Shown here piece after piece: positions 31,698 through 42,758 of a stretch of DNA of 64,000 nucleotides. The notes beneath the pieces are model-generated. The model saw only the letters and a list, made by a program, of their open reading frames with translations, made no database searches and was not told where the DNA came from. The stretch's first letter is position 1; each line of letters begins with the position of its first letter. Source of the stretch: Hydrangea macrophylla. Its lineage: Eukaryota > Streptophyta > Magnoliopsida > Cornales > Hydrangeaceae. Both the position numbers and the translations under genes were made by a program. The stretch spans positions 98,537,887 through 98,601,886 of the forward strand of contig CM066989.1 of NCBI GenBank assembly GCA_033977485.1. The letters are read 5' to 3'.

Positions 31698-31892
31698 GTC
31701 TTGAGCTAGAACGGTCTAGCTGAAGACGTAAAAGTTAGCGCTTCTTGGGAGGCAACCCAAGCTTAATTTCGTCTGTTTTCTTTGTTTTGGTCGTTTTTGA
31801 GTCTGTTTGAGTCTGTTTTGGACATTCTGGACAGGTTTGGGGGTTAGAATTAATTTATTTTAATATTGTATACATAATTTTAGCTAAAAAAT

Positions 31893-32125
31893 GGAAAATA
31901 CCATTCTCGCGCGCGCGGCCCGCTCGCGCGAGACTTCGCTCGCGCGGCCCGCTGGCGCGAGAATGTGCCTTAATGTTTTTCTTTCGTTTCCTTTATATGA
32001 GCCCTCAGCTTTTCCTCGCGCCTGATGTCGCGGGCGCGAGGTAGCTCGCGGGAGCGAGAATTCAAAAAAAAAAAAACCAGGAATTCGCGCGTGCGACGGC
32101 CGCTCGCGCGGACCGCTCGCGCGAT
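31893..32125. repeat. Internal CGCTCGCGCG-type motif cluster of the Athila element
   Basis: CTCGCGCGCGCGGCCCGC, CGCTCGCGCGAGA, CGCTCGCGCGGCCCGCTGG, GCGGACCGCTCGCGCGATTT and others are spread over 230 bp. They repeat the motif of the LTR clusters but sit outside the LTR. Confidence 0.8.
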
Positions 32126-34282
32126 TTCCTCATTTTCCTGTTTTTCCCTTTTGTTTTCTATCTCTTTCCCCCTACCTATTTTATTTGTGTTTCTTTTCTG
32201 TTTTTGTTTATTTGGTTCATTTTAGTTCGTATTCGTTGTTTTTCTTGTTACATTTATACTTTTTCGTTTTATTTCTTTTCCTTTTGCTAGTTTAGTTTAG
32301 TTTAGATTAGTTTTTAAATTTATATTTTATATTTTGGTTTCGTGTACTTTTAATATTCTTTTGTTAGTTTGTTTTCTTTTATTAAGAAGTAATAGGTAAC
32401 ATTGAACTTTATTGACATATTCAATTGTGTTTACCTGTTTGTCATTGCCGCGATTGAGGTACTATCGTTCCTTCCTTATGTACTCTCCTTTCTTTCGTTT
32501 TATTGTTTCATTGGGGACAATGAAAGGTTTAGGTTTGGGGGTATGCACACACATGCACATTATTATGCACTAAAATTTTAAAATCTTTCAATAAGTGTGT
32601 TTAAATAAACGATGATTACCGATGTTTTTGCAATATCAATTTGATACTTCTTGTTCAATAACTTTGAATTGTTATAGAATGGCAAATAAGAGAATATGTG
32701 ATTAAGCATTTGCTGAAGTTATGATGTAACGTTTTAAGTTATGTATTGTTTGAATCGTAGTTTTATATCATAGATTTGCACATAAACTCATGCACTGCAC
32801 GTAGTCGCTTGAGTACATGTTTGATGTGAACTATAATATGATTCAGATTTCTAGATAACACAAGGTGGAGACTAGACCCGGTGAGCTTTTGAGCCTATCT
32901 TTTCTTTTTAGAGGGTTATAAGTACATTATGTGTTTGTCGAATATCATTGAAATAGCGCATTAACTCGTTGTTAAGTCTCATTATTCTTGTTTTGGTTGA
33001 TAGTCAAGTTAAAATATTTGTTACCATGCTAAATAATCTTCCGTCGTAAACATTGAAGAACCATATAACCATAGGACATGATTTTAGGCCCTTTTTGTTT
33101 ACTGCCGGCCGATAAAAGATAAAATTTCCTTAGTTTGCCCCTTTGAGCCGTTACAATGCCTCTTTTTCTTTGTTCACCATTATCCTCTTTAAAATCTCCA
33201 ACTTGATCGACTTAGAGTATACCACTAGAAGAGTGATCAACTTTTAGTAGTATTAAGGCGATGTGTTGATGAAGAAGAAGAAAATAAGATGTTATTGGGG
33301 TAGTTGCTTGGTATTCAATGCATAGTCATTTGAGAAGCGAGAAAAGAAAAAGGAAAAGAAACAAAATAAAGAAGAGAAGGTTGAAAAAAAAAATGAAAGA
33401 AAAGAAGAAAAATGAATGAAAAGGAATGAAGAGAAAGAAAAGATGAAAAGTTTGTAGAAGAAGAATGAAAGAGATCGAACATGCCTTATAATGCCATTCT
33501 AAACCTACCCAATTAATCCGTTCTATCATTTTTCATTGCCTGAGCCACATTACATCCTTTGAAAAGTCCTATCTAATCCTAGGAAACATGGTTCGGATAT
33601 GAAAACGATGGGAGGGGGATTAAAACATGGTAATGATTAATTTCTCTTGACTGTTGGCGTCCTATCAATGAGACTACTGTTCTTTCGTGTCATGCGTCTT
33701 TTTCGTGTCGTATGTGAGCGTTAATCGTTTTGAAAATATATTTCCTTTACTCACATATATTAGAAAAATTACACCTGTTTCTGAGTGTTTCATTTGAGAG
33801 TGTAATTCATTATGAGATTCGCAGTCGAGACATAGTTGGATGGTTATCCGAGTTATATTCCAAGTTCATGACATGCGCGTGTTCATTTGACTACCATTTC
33901 ACACACGTGCAATTTTATGAGAAATTCTATTGATTTATACGATTCATGTGCTTGAGATTGTTTTTCATGATGTAGGTAGACGTTTGATTACGTTTCTTCT
34001 TGTTCATTATTATATTTCAAATCATTGTGTTATATGATAAGGAGTATTGATTGTTTTGTTTTTCATTTGAATAAAACTTTTTAAATTTATAAGTTAATAA
34101 AGATGGTTGTGGGTAACTTGTTGACGAGAACCCTCACGAGACTTCACTCGTCCGACTAGGGACACCTAGGGGTTTAAAAGGCTTGTTGCATATGCTAAAT
34201 GCAATCGTGATCCATACGAAAATGGAATAGATTTTTATTAGTAGTTTTTATTTTAGTTTTGCTCGAGGACTAGCAAAATGTA

Positions 34283-34294
34283 GGTTTGGGGGTG
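34283..34294 (+). other. Polypurine tract of the Athila element
   Basis: GGTTTGGGGGTG immediately before the 3' LTR start TGATCGGG. A near copy, GGTTTGGGGGTA, also occurs inside the element near 32533. Confidence 0.75.
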
Positions 34295-35643
34295 TGATCG
34301 GGAGAGAACTAATCCTATTTATACGCCTTAATTCACATTTGTTAGTACTTTTTTTTATCCTGTTTTGTATATTTTTACTCCGTTTTCTAGTTTCTGACAG
34401 ATTTTGGAAGAAATCAACTACACCAGGCTAAACAGGGTGAAAAAGCAGAGTTAAAGAAGCTGAAAAAGTCAAGTCGCGCGCGCGACCCGCGACCCGCGAA
34501 AATCCGAGAATCGCTCGCGCGAGATCCCCAGAATCGCTCGAACGATCCGCGCGCGTGAAGGCCAAAATGTCGCGCTCGCGCGACCCGCTCGCGCGATATG
34601 GGTAAAAACCAAAGTTGCGTATTTCAGTGTACTGAAGACTCCTGTGCAAACGAAACTGCTGAATGACGTCCAGATTGTAAATTACATCAGTTTCAGTCCG
34701 TTTCGGGTTGGGAAGGCTTCCAAAACTTGTTGTAAATCTATATATACTCTATTTTACTTCAATTAAAGGGTTACACACCCATACATACACATTAGACAAC
34801 CATACTTCCAGCCATTGAAGAGAGGGAAGCAAGGAGAAGAAGAAGAAGACCAAGGGTTTCCATGGCCTCCTCCATCAACTACTTGCCATCTATCACTTCC
34901 ATGGACGGCTAGATCATAGATCTAGGGTTTCAATGAAGCCCTAGACGAGTAATAGGGTTTTATTTATGTTTTTATTTTAGTTTTATTATGTATGGATGAC
35001 AGTCACATATTTAGAGGATTTTTATAAATAAATCGTACTTCTATTGATTAAATCATTGCTTTCAGAATTTATTCTTGTCTTAGATCTATTTTGACTGTGA
35101 TGTGCTCAACGATCTATTCTTGCTGTGCTTGTTTAGGTTGTTTACATGTGATGGTGCTTTATTGATTCGTGCTATCAAGTATCCGAATAGTCCATGCCTA
35201 GGTTAGACGGATTAGATCACAACCCTAGTTTAGTGTGAGATAATTCGTGCTACCCGAAGATGGATTATGTTGGTGCTTGAACCATGATTATCTTCTTGTC
35301 GGAGGAATTGGGCTTGTAGCTACAATTCCCCATATTCATCCAACTTAGTAAGCTAAAGTAATCCATAAATATTATTATTATGAAGCTAGTGGTGGATTTG
35401 CAATCCTAGGTTCCCTTAAACATTATTTAAAACAACTTTAATTGCTTTCCTAGTTTAGATTTACTTTTATTGTTCTTAGATTAATTAAATCCAATTCAAA
35501 TCCGTTTTTCTTAGTTAATTAGACTTAGGTTTTAAAATTAAGAGCTGTAGTAATCAATCTCTGTGGGTTCGACCTTTACTTCCACACTACAAATCTTTAG
35601 AAAAGTAAAGAATACTTTTTATATCTTGATATTGACAACATCA
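34295..35643 (+). repeat. 3' LTR of the Athila element
   Basis: 1349 bp, TG...CA, nearly identical to the 5' LTR. It holds about 24 bp more in the CGCTCGCGCGA cluster. Followed by the target duplication ATAAT. Confidence 0.93.
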
Positions 35644-36407
35644 ATAATGATCCTTCCTCTATCTTAGTACAAGTAGTTCTGCATATTCTTGTAGTATTTT
35701 GCTGTTATTAATCTTGTGGTTGCAGGATGGTGGGTCCACTAACATTTTGCAGGTATTGACTCACCATGAGACGTTAGGTAAGTATTACTTTATTTAAATT
35801 CGGGCGAGAACTGCATGGCCACCACATAAAGGGAAACTACCGCTCGTCCCAATATGTGAAGTGGAACTACTCTCTTGTCCGAGTTAATATTTTGTGTGGT
35901 AGTTAAAGGGTCAACGGGTGATCCTGAAGCTGTGTGTGTGTGGTTTAACTCATACCAGTCATGTGACTGACCCGAGAGTTTTTCTCGCGGGTGCGTTCTT
36001 GTTGGAGCGTAGCCGATCAAAATTTGCAGGGCTAGTAGGGAGATCGTGGTACCTGGCAGCTGGAGGCATGTGGAGTCTTGTGCTGTTTCCTTTTTCGTTG
36101 TTTTTAATCCTAGAGAGTTTAGAAATAATTTCTGGCATTGTGGGCCATTTAACAATTTAAGATATTGTTTAAGTGAAGTGTTCTTTTTTTTAGATTCTTA
36201 TTAAGTTTTGGAGTTGGATTTAAATCTTGGTTTGACTGTTATGGTGGGATGTTGACCGTTGCTTTAGCTAATGTGAGTAATGATTTATTTTGGTACAGAT
36301 TGTGTGATGTTATTATATTGTAAGCACCTTGATGATTGGACAGCTGGATTTTGGTTGAGGGTTCTCCCTTGACTAATAATTGGTTGTCTAAAAATTGGGG
36401 TGTGACA

Positions 36408-36980
36408 CCGAGTCCTCACTAGCGGCTAGAAAAGCGCGGCCAAAAACCCTTTCGTCACCTTTGACGAAGTCGGACTTCAGAGGGTGGAGCGTGCTGCAGG
36501 GAAAAAAGGGAAAGAATCAAAACAACTCACAAAATCAAAGAAAAAACTAAGAAACCTAAGGGCCTAAGGGCAATTTTTCTTAAGCGGAGTCCCTGTCAGA
36601 CGAGGAACGTCCCCAATGGGGCCCCGAATAAAGAAAAAATCATCCTTCCATTTCTTATGGGCTGACTCCAAGTCACTGACGACATGGTGCCCAGGTGCCA
36701 TATTAACAAAGTATCCAGATCCAGCCTTGTTCTGGACATTCATAACAGTCCTAAGGGACTTTAGGTCCAGCTTCATTGAGTTTAAATAGGATAAAACTAC
36801 AAGGCCTAACAGGGTCACCCAACCATTTGGGACATGTTGGGAAGGGGCTAATCCAAAGAAAGTCAGAAATTTACAGAAGAAAGGGTGAAGTGGAATCCTA
36901 ACTCCCAATTTTAAAACATAGGGGTAAAACGCCATCTCCCCTTCTCGTCTCGTTTGAAGCCAACGTTGGATAACTTGCAC
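36408..36980 (-). pseudogene. Second aORF-type protein, N-terminal half: 'putative gypsy-type transposon' domain
   Basis: Minus strand: RREGEMAFYPYVLKLGVRIP, then LHPFFCKFLTFFGLAPSQHV and PNGWVTLLGLVVL, the signature of the plant family named putative gypsy-type transposon (PF04195-like). It continues to KKWKDDFFFIRGP and stops at about 36563. A probable intron follows (TTTTTTCCCTGCAG acceptor at about 36497), then TLHPLKSDFVKGDERVFGRA, running into the Tekay-like insertion at 36412. The rest is at 25676-24563. In element B this domain has been cut off, so together the two remnants show the whole aORF plan. Its function is unknown; the frame is not intact. Confidence 0.72.
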
Positions 36981-36999
36981 AATAACTTGTTAAACTCAC

Positions 37000-37401
37000 C
37001 TATATGGGCTTGAAGATCATTCCTTCTTTTCGCCTAAAGGAGTACAACTCTTGATTCAACTTAAGATGGTTGGTAAAGGTCTTCCCTAAATAGAGATCCT
37101 CAAGCTTTTCTCACAAAGCTTTTGCGGAGGTCTCCCCCATGACATCGTACACAACATCGTCCACCAAACTCAGCCGCATAGTGCTAACGTCTTTAGAGTT
37201 AATCCTCTTCCACATCTTATCGGTCATACCTTCCGGCTTGTCATCTTCACTGCACAACGCATCCTCAATACCTTGTTGCACTAAGGCATCCTTCATACGT
37301 ACTTGCCGCATGCTGAAATTCTTTTTGCCATTGAACTTTTCTATTGCCATTCGCATATCCCCAAGCGAACTATCTCCAGCTGCCATGGATTCTCCAACCA
37401 A
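37000..37401 (-). pseudogene. Copia gag N-terminal fragment
   Basis: Minus strand: MAAGDSSLGDMRMAIEKFNG, then KKNFSMRQVRMKDALVQQGI, INSKDVSTMRLSLVDDVVYD and VMGETSAKAL, followed after a frame change at about 37110 by EKLEDLYLGKTFTNHLKLNQ. This is the start of a Ty1/copia Gag of the DUF4219/UBN2 type. The expected region after VGEFNKLLCKL is replaced by the aORF sequence, so no zinc knuckle remains. Confidence 0.82.
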
Positions 37402-37413
37402 GCTCTAATACCA
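37402..37413 (-). other. Primer binding site of the copia fragment
   Basis: TGGTATTAGAGC on the minus strand, two nt after the LTR end. This is the initiator-tRNA-Met PBS TGGTATCAGAGC of Ty1/copia with one C-to-T change. Confidence 0.85.
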
Positions 37414-37415
37414 CT

Positions 37416-37894
37416 TGTTGAGAATAGGCCCACAATCACAACAAGAAACGCCAACAAATATGGAGATAAATAGTACAAGAACGAAACACAACCACGAAAG
37501 AAAAACAAGCAATATTCACAAGACACCAAGATATATATATATATATGTATAAATATATATATATATATATGTGGTTAGGCCCAACAATGCCTACGTCCAC
37601 GTACAAAGGCGATCACCTCGATTTAATAATGAAGATTACAAGCATTCAAGACCTCACGTGTATTATTTTCCAACCAAGTTATATGACACACAAGGAATAC
37701 AGTACTCTCCAACCAAGTTGTACATCATGGAATACTCTCATAAATATTCCTATAAAATAGGTAACTTCCACCGTCAAAGGAAACCTTATTTGATAATGAA
37801 ATTACCAGATAAGGAACCAAATCAAAGATTAGGAAACAATTCTACTAATGAAATTTTAGGCACAATCCGAACAAGATTATGGCCATACTTAACA
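37416..37894 (-). repeat. LTR of the copia fragment (479 bp)
   Basis: Minus strand starts TGTTAAGTATGG and ends CCTATTCTCAACA. The right end is set by the matching inverted terminus only. It includes a long (AT)n stretch (37531-37571). Confidence 0.72.
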
Positions 37895-37980
37895 GTGATA
37901 GTTGTAGTTTTTTTCGATAATGTGTATACAAAAGTGATTATGATAGCAAAATTGATTGCATAAAAATTTATTGAATTGTC

Positions 37981-38582
37981 TCCGCTGCGGTTTTATTGGA
38001 ACAGCTGGTTGCTTTGGGCATCTACTTTGGCAATTTTTTGAAGTTCCTTTTACTTTTGACCTGATTAATAGTTTGCAACTTAAATGGGTGAGATCAAATT
38101 TTGGCTTCATAGATAGGATAATTTGCTGCTGAAATCTGAAATGTTGGGGTGTTGCATGTATGGCTGGTGGTATTGCTGCTGGAATATTTTTATGCTGTTG
38201 GTTGTTTGCTTGAGATAAGCTTCTGGCTATGTTTCTTTCTGGTCTGGTTTCAGTGCTGCTATTGACTTTTGAATAATGCTGATCTGCTTGGGTTCCAAGT
38301 TCTGCCTCTTTTATTGCTGGTGTAGTACTTCCACAACTTTATTGCTTATAAAAGTGCCGATGTGTTAATCGTCATGCACTGGATTGTGTTATGGTGCAAT
38401 CTTGTTTTAGGAAATGTTTGTTTGTTTGTTTTTCCAGGCCTTTTGAAGGTTTTTGATTGGATACCTTTGGAAATTTAGGTTGGCTCATTGTAATTTTTTA
38501 GTTGGGGTGTTTTGTATCTCTCTTGACCTAATGGCTTTATTAATAAAACTTGCCTTGCTATTCAAAATAATAATAATAATAA
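37981..38582 (+). mobile_element. 5'-truncated LINE (non-LTR retrotransposon) tail
   Basis: Flanked by a perfect 13-bp direct repeat TTATTGAATTGTC (37968-37980 and 38583-38595). It ends in TTCAAAATAATAATAATAAT, an (AAT)n tail typical of plant LINEs. About 600 bp of 3' untranslated-like sequence remains, including GGGGTGTTTTGTATCTCTCT before ACCTAATGGC. No RT is retained. Confidence 0.8.
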
Positions 38583-38595
38583 TTATTGAATTGTC

Positions 38596-39181
38596 CAATA
38601 TTGTAATAATTGTAATATATTTAATTACAATAGAAACCACTTAAATTTTATTGAAAATTATTTTTGGTGGTAGAACTACAAAAGTATTTGAGAACAAAAT
38701 TCAGGCTTAAAATGTGAGAACCCAAAATTTAAGAATTATAGTAATAGTTAACATTACTTTTCAACTGCCTAGTGTTAAAATGTGGTAAAATTTGAAAAAA
38801 GTCATTTTCCAAAGTAAGGTGGTTTTTTTTTTCTTTCCAAAACAATGTGGATTTTAGAGTTACCACATTTGGCACCAAAAATGGTACCACATTTGTCGAA
38901 GTGTTATAAGGCGGTTGTGTGATACAAAGTGTTGAAGGTACATTTAAAAAAAAAAAAAAATCTCTTTCAAGTAAAAGATGGAAAACAAGAAAGCAGCCAT
39001 TAATATGGTCTCAACTCTCAAGCTAACAGAGAGAGTTCATTGCTGTCTCTAGTCCAATAAAGAAAATGATTATAAAAAAAAAAAAAAAAATCGTCCAATA
39101 AAGAAAATCACATAATTCAATCCGTTATATATATATATATATATATACATATATTCCAAATTAGCAGTCAAAGGAGCACAA
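38596..39181. other. Intergenic AT-rich stretch
   Basis: No gene seen. It holds A- and T-runs (38822-38840, 38947-38961, 39076-39090) and an (AT)n microsatellite at 39126-39146. Confidence 0.4.
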
Positions 39182-39408
39182 TAAATAATAGGGTAAATAT
39201 CACCTACCTCTCTTGAGGTTTGGCCTAATGACACTTACCTCCCTTCACGTTTCAGAACTAACACCTATTTTCCTTATTTTTGAATTTCAGTAACAGTTAC
39301 CTCCCCTCCGTTAACAAGCCGTTAGAAAAACTAACGGAATGATGATTACATCACTTAATAACGATCTAAAATACCAAAATTACCCTTCCTCTTGACTCAC
39401 TTCTTACT

Positions 39409-41039
39409 TGAGTAAACCCCTGAAAATGGAAGCTGATTTTTGATCAAATATTTAAGTGGGTGTTTGCTATATTTATTTATTCGGGCGTGCCAGAGCCTTA
39501 TTAGGTAGACCCAAACTAATAAATTAAAATTTCCTAAGTCACTTGTGTGAGTGATACACAAGGTTTGAAAATCTGACATCTAACGGGCGATTGTGAAAGG
39601 TGAGTAGGAAAGTACCCTCACCTAAGGTCCCTAGACAGTGCTGAAGCGCACAAGCCTAGCAAGTGATGAACACAAGCAAGAGAAATTAAATAAAAAGAGC
39701 ATTTTTATTTAATTGGGAAGAAAAGAGAAATTACAAGGATGTAATTATAACTAAGAAATCCTAGGAAAATAAAAAAAAATGCTAGGAAAGCTAAGAATGC
39801 TTTTTTGGATGCATTTGTCGAAGTGACGCGGAGTGAGTTGAAAGCTTGGCCTGCCTGTTGATTTATAGCGGCCATGGGGGTCTTCTAGATAGGGTAGGAA
39901 ATCTGATGAGAATCATTATCTGGTAAAAAATACCAGTTTATTTTCATAAACTGCTAAAATCTGCTATATCGATCTTGAAACCTTCCATATCTGCAAATAT
40001 ATATATATATATGTGCGTATATATATATATATATATATTGAATGTGGTCCACATGTTGGCCTTGTACATCTTGCTTCCCCTCCAAGTAAAAGATATATAC
40101 TTACGTAATGTGGTAATATCTTTCCATAAAAGATAATATCAAGACTATTAATCACCAATATTAAAAAATATTACAATATTATCACAATATGGTATATTTA
40201 TCTTCCCAAAATATCTGCACAATATAATTGATAATATCAAGTAGAGATACTTTAGGAATAAGAATATAACATTCCATATGTCAGCCAAAATTCTTCTCAC
40301 AGTGGGTGACTTAAATACTGATGGCCAAAATAACAGGTAGCCCGAACATATATCTAGAACGGCCAAACGGGTTGAACCAATTCCATGTGGCAATTGAAAT
40401 ACTAGAAAAGATATGCGCATATGAATTGCATGTAGCCCGATAAAATGACTTAAAATAAAAGTCAAGCCCGATACTATGACTTCCCTTCTCAATGCCTACT
40501 GAATATTAATTGGGATCAATCCAAGTGGCCCACCATGATACTTGGTTGATGCAATCAACACAATTTTTCTGCGCATCTCTTTTGCCTGATTGAGGTGCAA
40601 CTTCCAAACAAAGCTCAAGATGATTTTTAAAGCAGCTGACTTGGCTAATTGAATGAACCATATTTATACAATGGTTAGTCAAAGTGACCAAATTGCAATA
40701 AGGTAGTACCGACAAAATTTGGTAAAGCAAGTGCACATGGCCTAAGTCATTACGGTGGTGGCCCACCCATCAATCAAGTACTTTGGCACAATACTCATAA
40801 AGGTCCGAAGTGATGAGGTCAGGTCGGGCTGAATAGATGATGACCACAGCCCGAGCAATTATGAAGGCAGCCCGATGAAACACAATTAATTCAATTATGA
40901 AAACTCATTCGGCTTTACTGACTTTTAACCAGTCAGTTGGCCCCTAATTTTTGCAATCGGTCTTTAAGTCCGATCAAAAAAATCACCATTGGCCTCTACC
41001 CAATTTTGATTTAAAAAATGCATTTTTTGAGTGCAAACA
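39409..41039. repeat. First copy of the tandem unit inside the MULE
   Basis: 1631 bp starting TGAGTAAACCCCTGAAAATGG-like and ending GTGCAAACA. It is clearly similar to 41041-42517 throughout, with the shared phrases GGGCGTGCCAGAGCC, GATACACAAGGTTTGAAAAT and GCTTTTTTGGATGCATTTGT. On the minus strand a TATA-like CTATAAATCA (about 39870) is followed by AAATAAAAATGC (about 39700), an arrangement like that of an LTR. Confidence 0.8.
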
Positions 41040-41040
41040 G

Positions 41041-42517
41041 TGGGTAAGACCCCTAAAAATGGAAAGCTGGTTTTCGATCAAATATTTTAAGTGGGTAAGT
41101 GTTTGCTATATTATTTATTTGGGCGTGCCAGAGCCCTGTGAGGTAGACCCAAACTTATAAAACAAAATTTCCTAAGTCACTTGTGTGAGTGATACACAAG
41201 GTTTGAAAATCTGACTTCTATCAAAACGATTGTGATGGCCAAGTAGGAAAGTACCCTTGGCCTAAGATCCCTAGACAGTACTGAAGCGCACAAGTCTAGC
41301 AAGTGATGAAAGCGAGCAAGAGAAATTAAATAAAAAGAGCATTTTTATTTAATTGATGGAAAGGAATATTACAAGAAGTAATTTAAATGCTAAGAAAGCC
41401 TAAGAAAAATAAAAAGAATGCTAAGAGTGCTAAGAATGCTTTTTTGGATGCATTTGTCGAAGTGACGCGGAGTGAGTTTGTAGCTTGGCCTGCCTGTTAA
41501 TTTATAGCGGTCATGGAGGTCTTCTAGATAAGGTAGGAAATAACTGATAAATCATTATCTGGTAAAAAATACCAGTTTATTTCCATAAACTGATAAAGCC
41601 TTCCATATCTTCAAATATATATACATATATATATATATATATGTAGCTTGAATCTGGTCCCCATGTTGACTTGATTCGGCTTGCTTCCCCTCCAAGCAAA
41701 AGATATACTTCCATATGTGATAGCATTATCTCCCAAAAATATTGCTAATATCTTCCCATAAAAGATAATATCAAATACATTATCTTTCCTAATTCTGATC
41801 ATATTCCAAATACTGATAATATCATCATATACTTCCCTTAATTGGCCCACCGTATATATACATAAATATATATATACATCAATATATATTTGTTTCCATG
41901 TTGGCCTCAAATCGATGTGATTGAATTGGAAATAAATACATAAGCCTACCATATTACTTCCCTTAATTTATCAACCAAGAGTTCGTGGCTGAATGGAATT
42001 GTATTATTGGCATGGCTTGCCAGATTCGTGAAAATTGCATCGGGCCCACCATATCACTTTTTCAATTGTGATACAGTCAAGTGATGGCATATTTGCTGAC
42101 CATTTGGATTCATGGCCGAATTGGTTATGTCCGAAATACTGATAGCTTGATTAGACTGAGCCCAAATGGAAGCCCGTTGGAAATTGTTAATGAGCCTTAA
42201 AGAGAAGCCCGTTTGAAAATGTGGCCTGCCCGATGACATGAACACAAGGGAAGCCCGATAAAGTAAACACAGTAGAAGAACTGCCAAACAAGGCCTAGGC
42301 CGGATTGGATTTGGTAAGTCCGATTCCAGTGATGCCCGATTAACTAGTAGTTAGTCCGAGTGAGCAAAGGTGCTAGCCCGACTGTAATAAGCCCAATCAA
42401 CTTTTGACGTAACCACTTAGCCATTAATTTCGCCATCGGTCTCATGAGTCCGATCAAAATATTCCAATCGGCCTCTACCAACTTTGATTTAAAAAATGTA
42501 ATTTTTAGGTACAAACA
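41041..42517. repeat. Second copy of the tandem unit inside the MULE
   Basis: 1477 bp starting TGGGTAAGACCCCTAAAAAT and ending GGTACAAACA. One base (G) separates it from the first copy. Homology begins and stops exactly at these TG and CA ends. No convincing ORF lies in either copy. Confidence 0.8.
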
Positions 42518-42758
42518 GTAAGTTAGATTGATGAAATAAGTTAGTCAAGAGGAAGGGTAATTTTGGTATTTTAGATCGTTATTAAGTGATATCATCGTCA
42601 TTTCATTAGTTTTTCTAACGGCTTGTTAACGGAGGGGAGGTAAGTGCTATTGAAATTCAAAAATAAGGGAGGTAACTGTTAGTTCTAAAACGTGGAGGGA
42701 GGTAAGTGTTATTAGACCAAACTTCAAGGTAAGTTGGTGATATTTACCCTAAATAATA

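Larger units (their letters stand above)
31698..34294 (+). other. Non-coding 3' internal region of the Athila element
   Basis: No supportable ORF; the pol and env-like genes expected here are missing. It contains the Athila-conserved block GCGCTTCTTGGGAGGCAACC just after gag (about 31738), CpG-rich motifs (31893-32125), an internal purine tract-like GGTTTAGGTTTGGGGGTATG (about 32526) and a purine-rich stretch 33270-33470 (AAAAGAAAAAGGAAAAG and similar). Confidence 0.7.
27198..35643 (+). mobile_element. Athila-type gypsy element, complete ends, gag-protease only (8446 bp)
   Basis: Direct LTRs 27198-28522 (1325 bp) and 34295-35643 (1349 bp) start TGATTCGGGAGAG or TGATCGGGAGAG and end GACAACATCA. 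The flanking 5-bp duplication ATAAT is perfect (27193-27197 and 35644-35648). The PBS is the Athila type (28528 onward). The internal region has a gag-protease frame with one nonsense codon, then about 2.6 kb of non-coding DNA. RT, RNase H, integrase and the env-like ORF of full-length Athila elements are absent, so the element would need a helper. The 3' purine tract GGTTTGGGGGTG precedes the 3' LTR. Confidence 0.94.
25677..36407 (+). mobile_element. Tekay-like gypsy solo LTR (about 2.28 kb), itself split by an Athila element
   Basis: It begins TGTAATACCCCGAATT and ends TTGGGGTGTGACA, inverted termini typical of plant Tekay/Del LTRs, with the perfect 5-bp duplication CCGAG (25672-25676 and 36408-36412). 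Removing the nested Athila element and its target copy leaves 2280 bp, with no PBS, coding sequence or second LTR, so a solo LTR is the simplest reading. It contains a (GA)n tract near 25960-26002. Orientation is taken from the TGTAATACCCC start. It is younger than the aORF remnant it splits and older than the Athila insertion. Confidence 0.85.
36970..37894 (-). mobile_element. Ty1/copia fragment: LTR, PBS and start of gag
   Basis: Minus-strand order is LTR (37894-37416), PBS (37413-37402), then a gag start (37401 downward) that ends in the junction with the aORF sequence near 36970-36985. The rest of the copia element and its second LTR are absent. The fragment is fused to the N-terminal end of the aORF remnant, by deletion or template switching. 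Confidence 0.8.
39191..42749. mobile_element. MULE-type DNA transposon (3559 bp), non-autonomous
   Basis: Long terminal inverted repeats of roughly 218 bp (39191-39408) and 232 bp (42518-42749) begin GGGTAAATATCACC and end GGTGATATTTACCC, with good similarity throughout the arms. The flanking 9-bp duplication TAAATAATA is perfect (39182-39190 and 42750-42758). Nine-bp duplications and long TIRs are typical of Mutator-like elements. No transposase is present. The whole interior is two direct copies of a 1.5-1.6 kb unit. Confidence 0.9.

Noticed and set aside
31698..34294. Possible env-like ORF of the Athila element
   Set aside because: No ORF of useful length, signal peptide or transmembrane pattern could be found between gag-protease and the 3' LTR.
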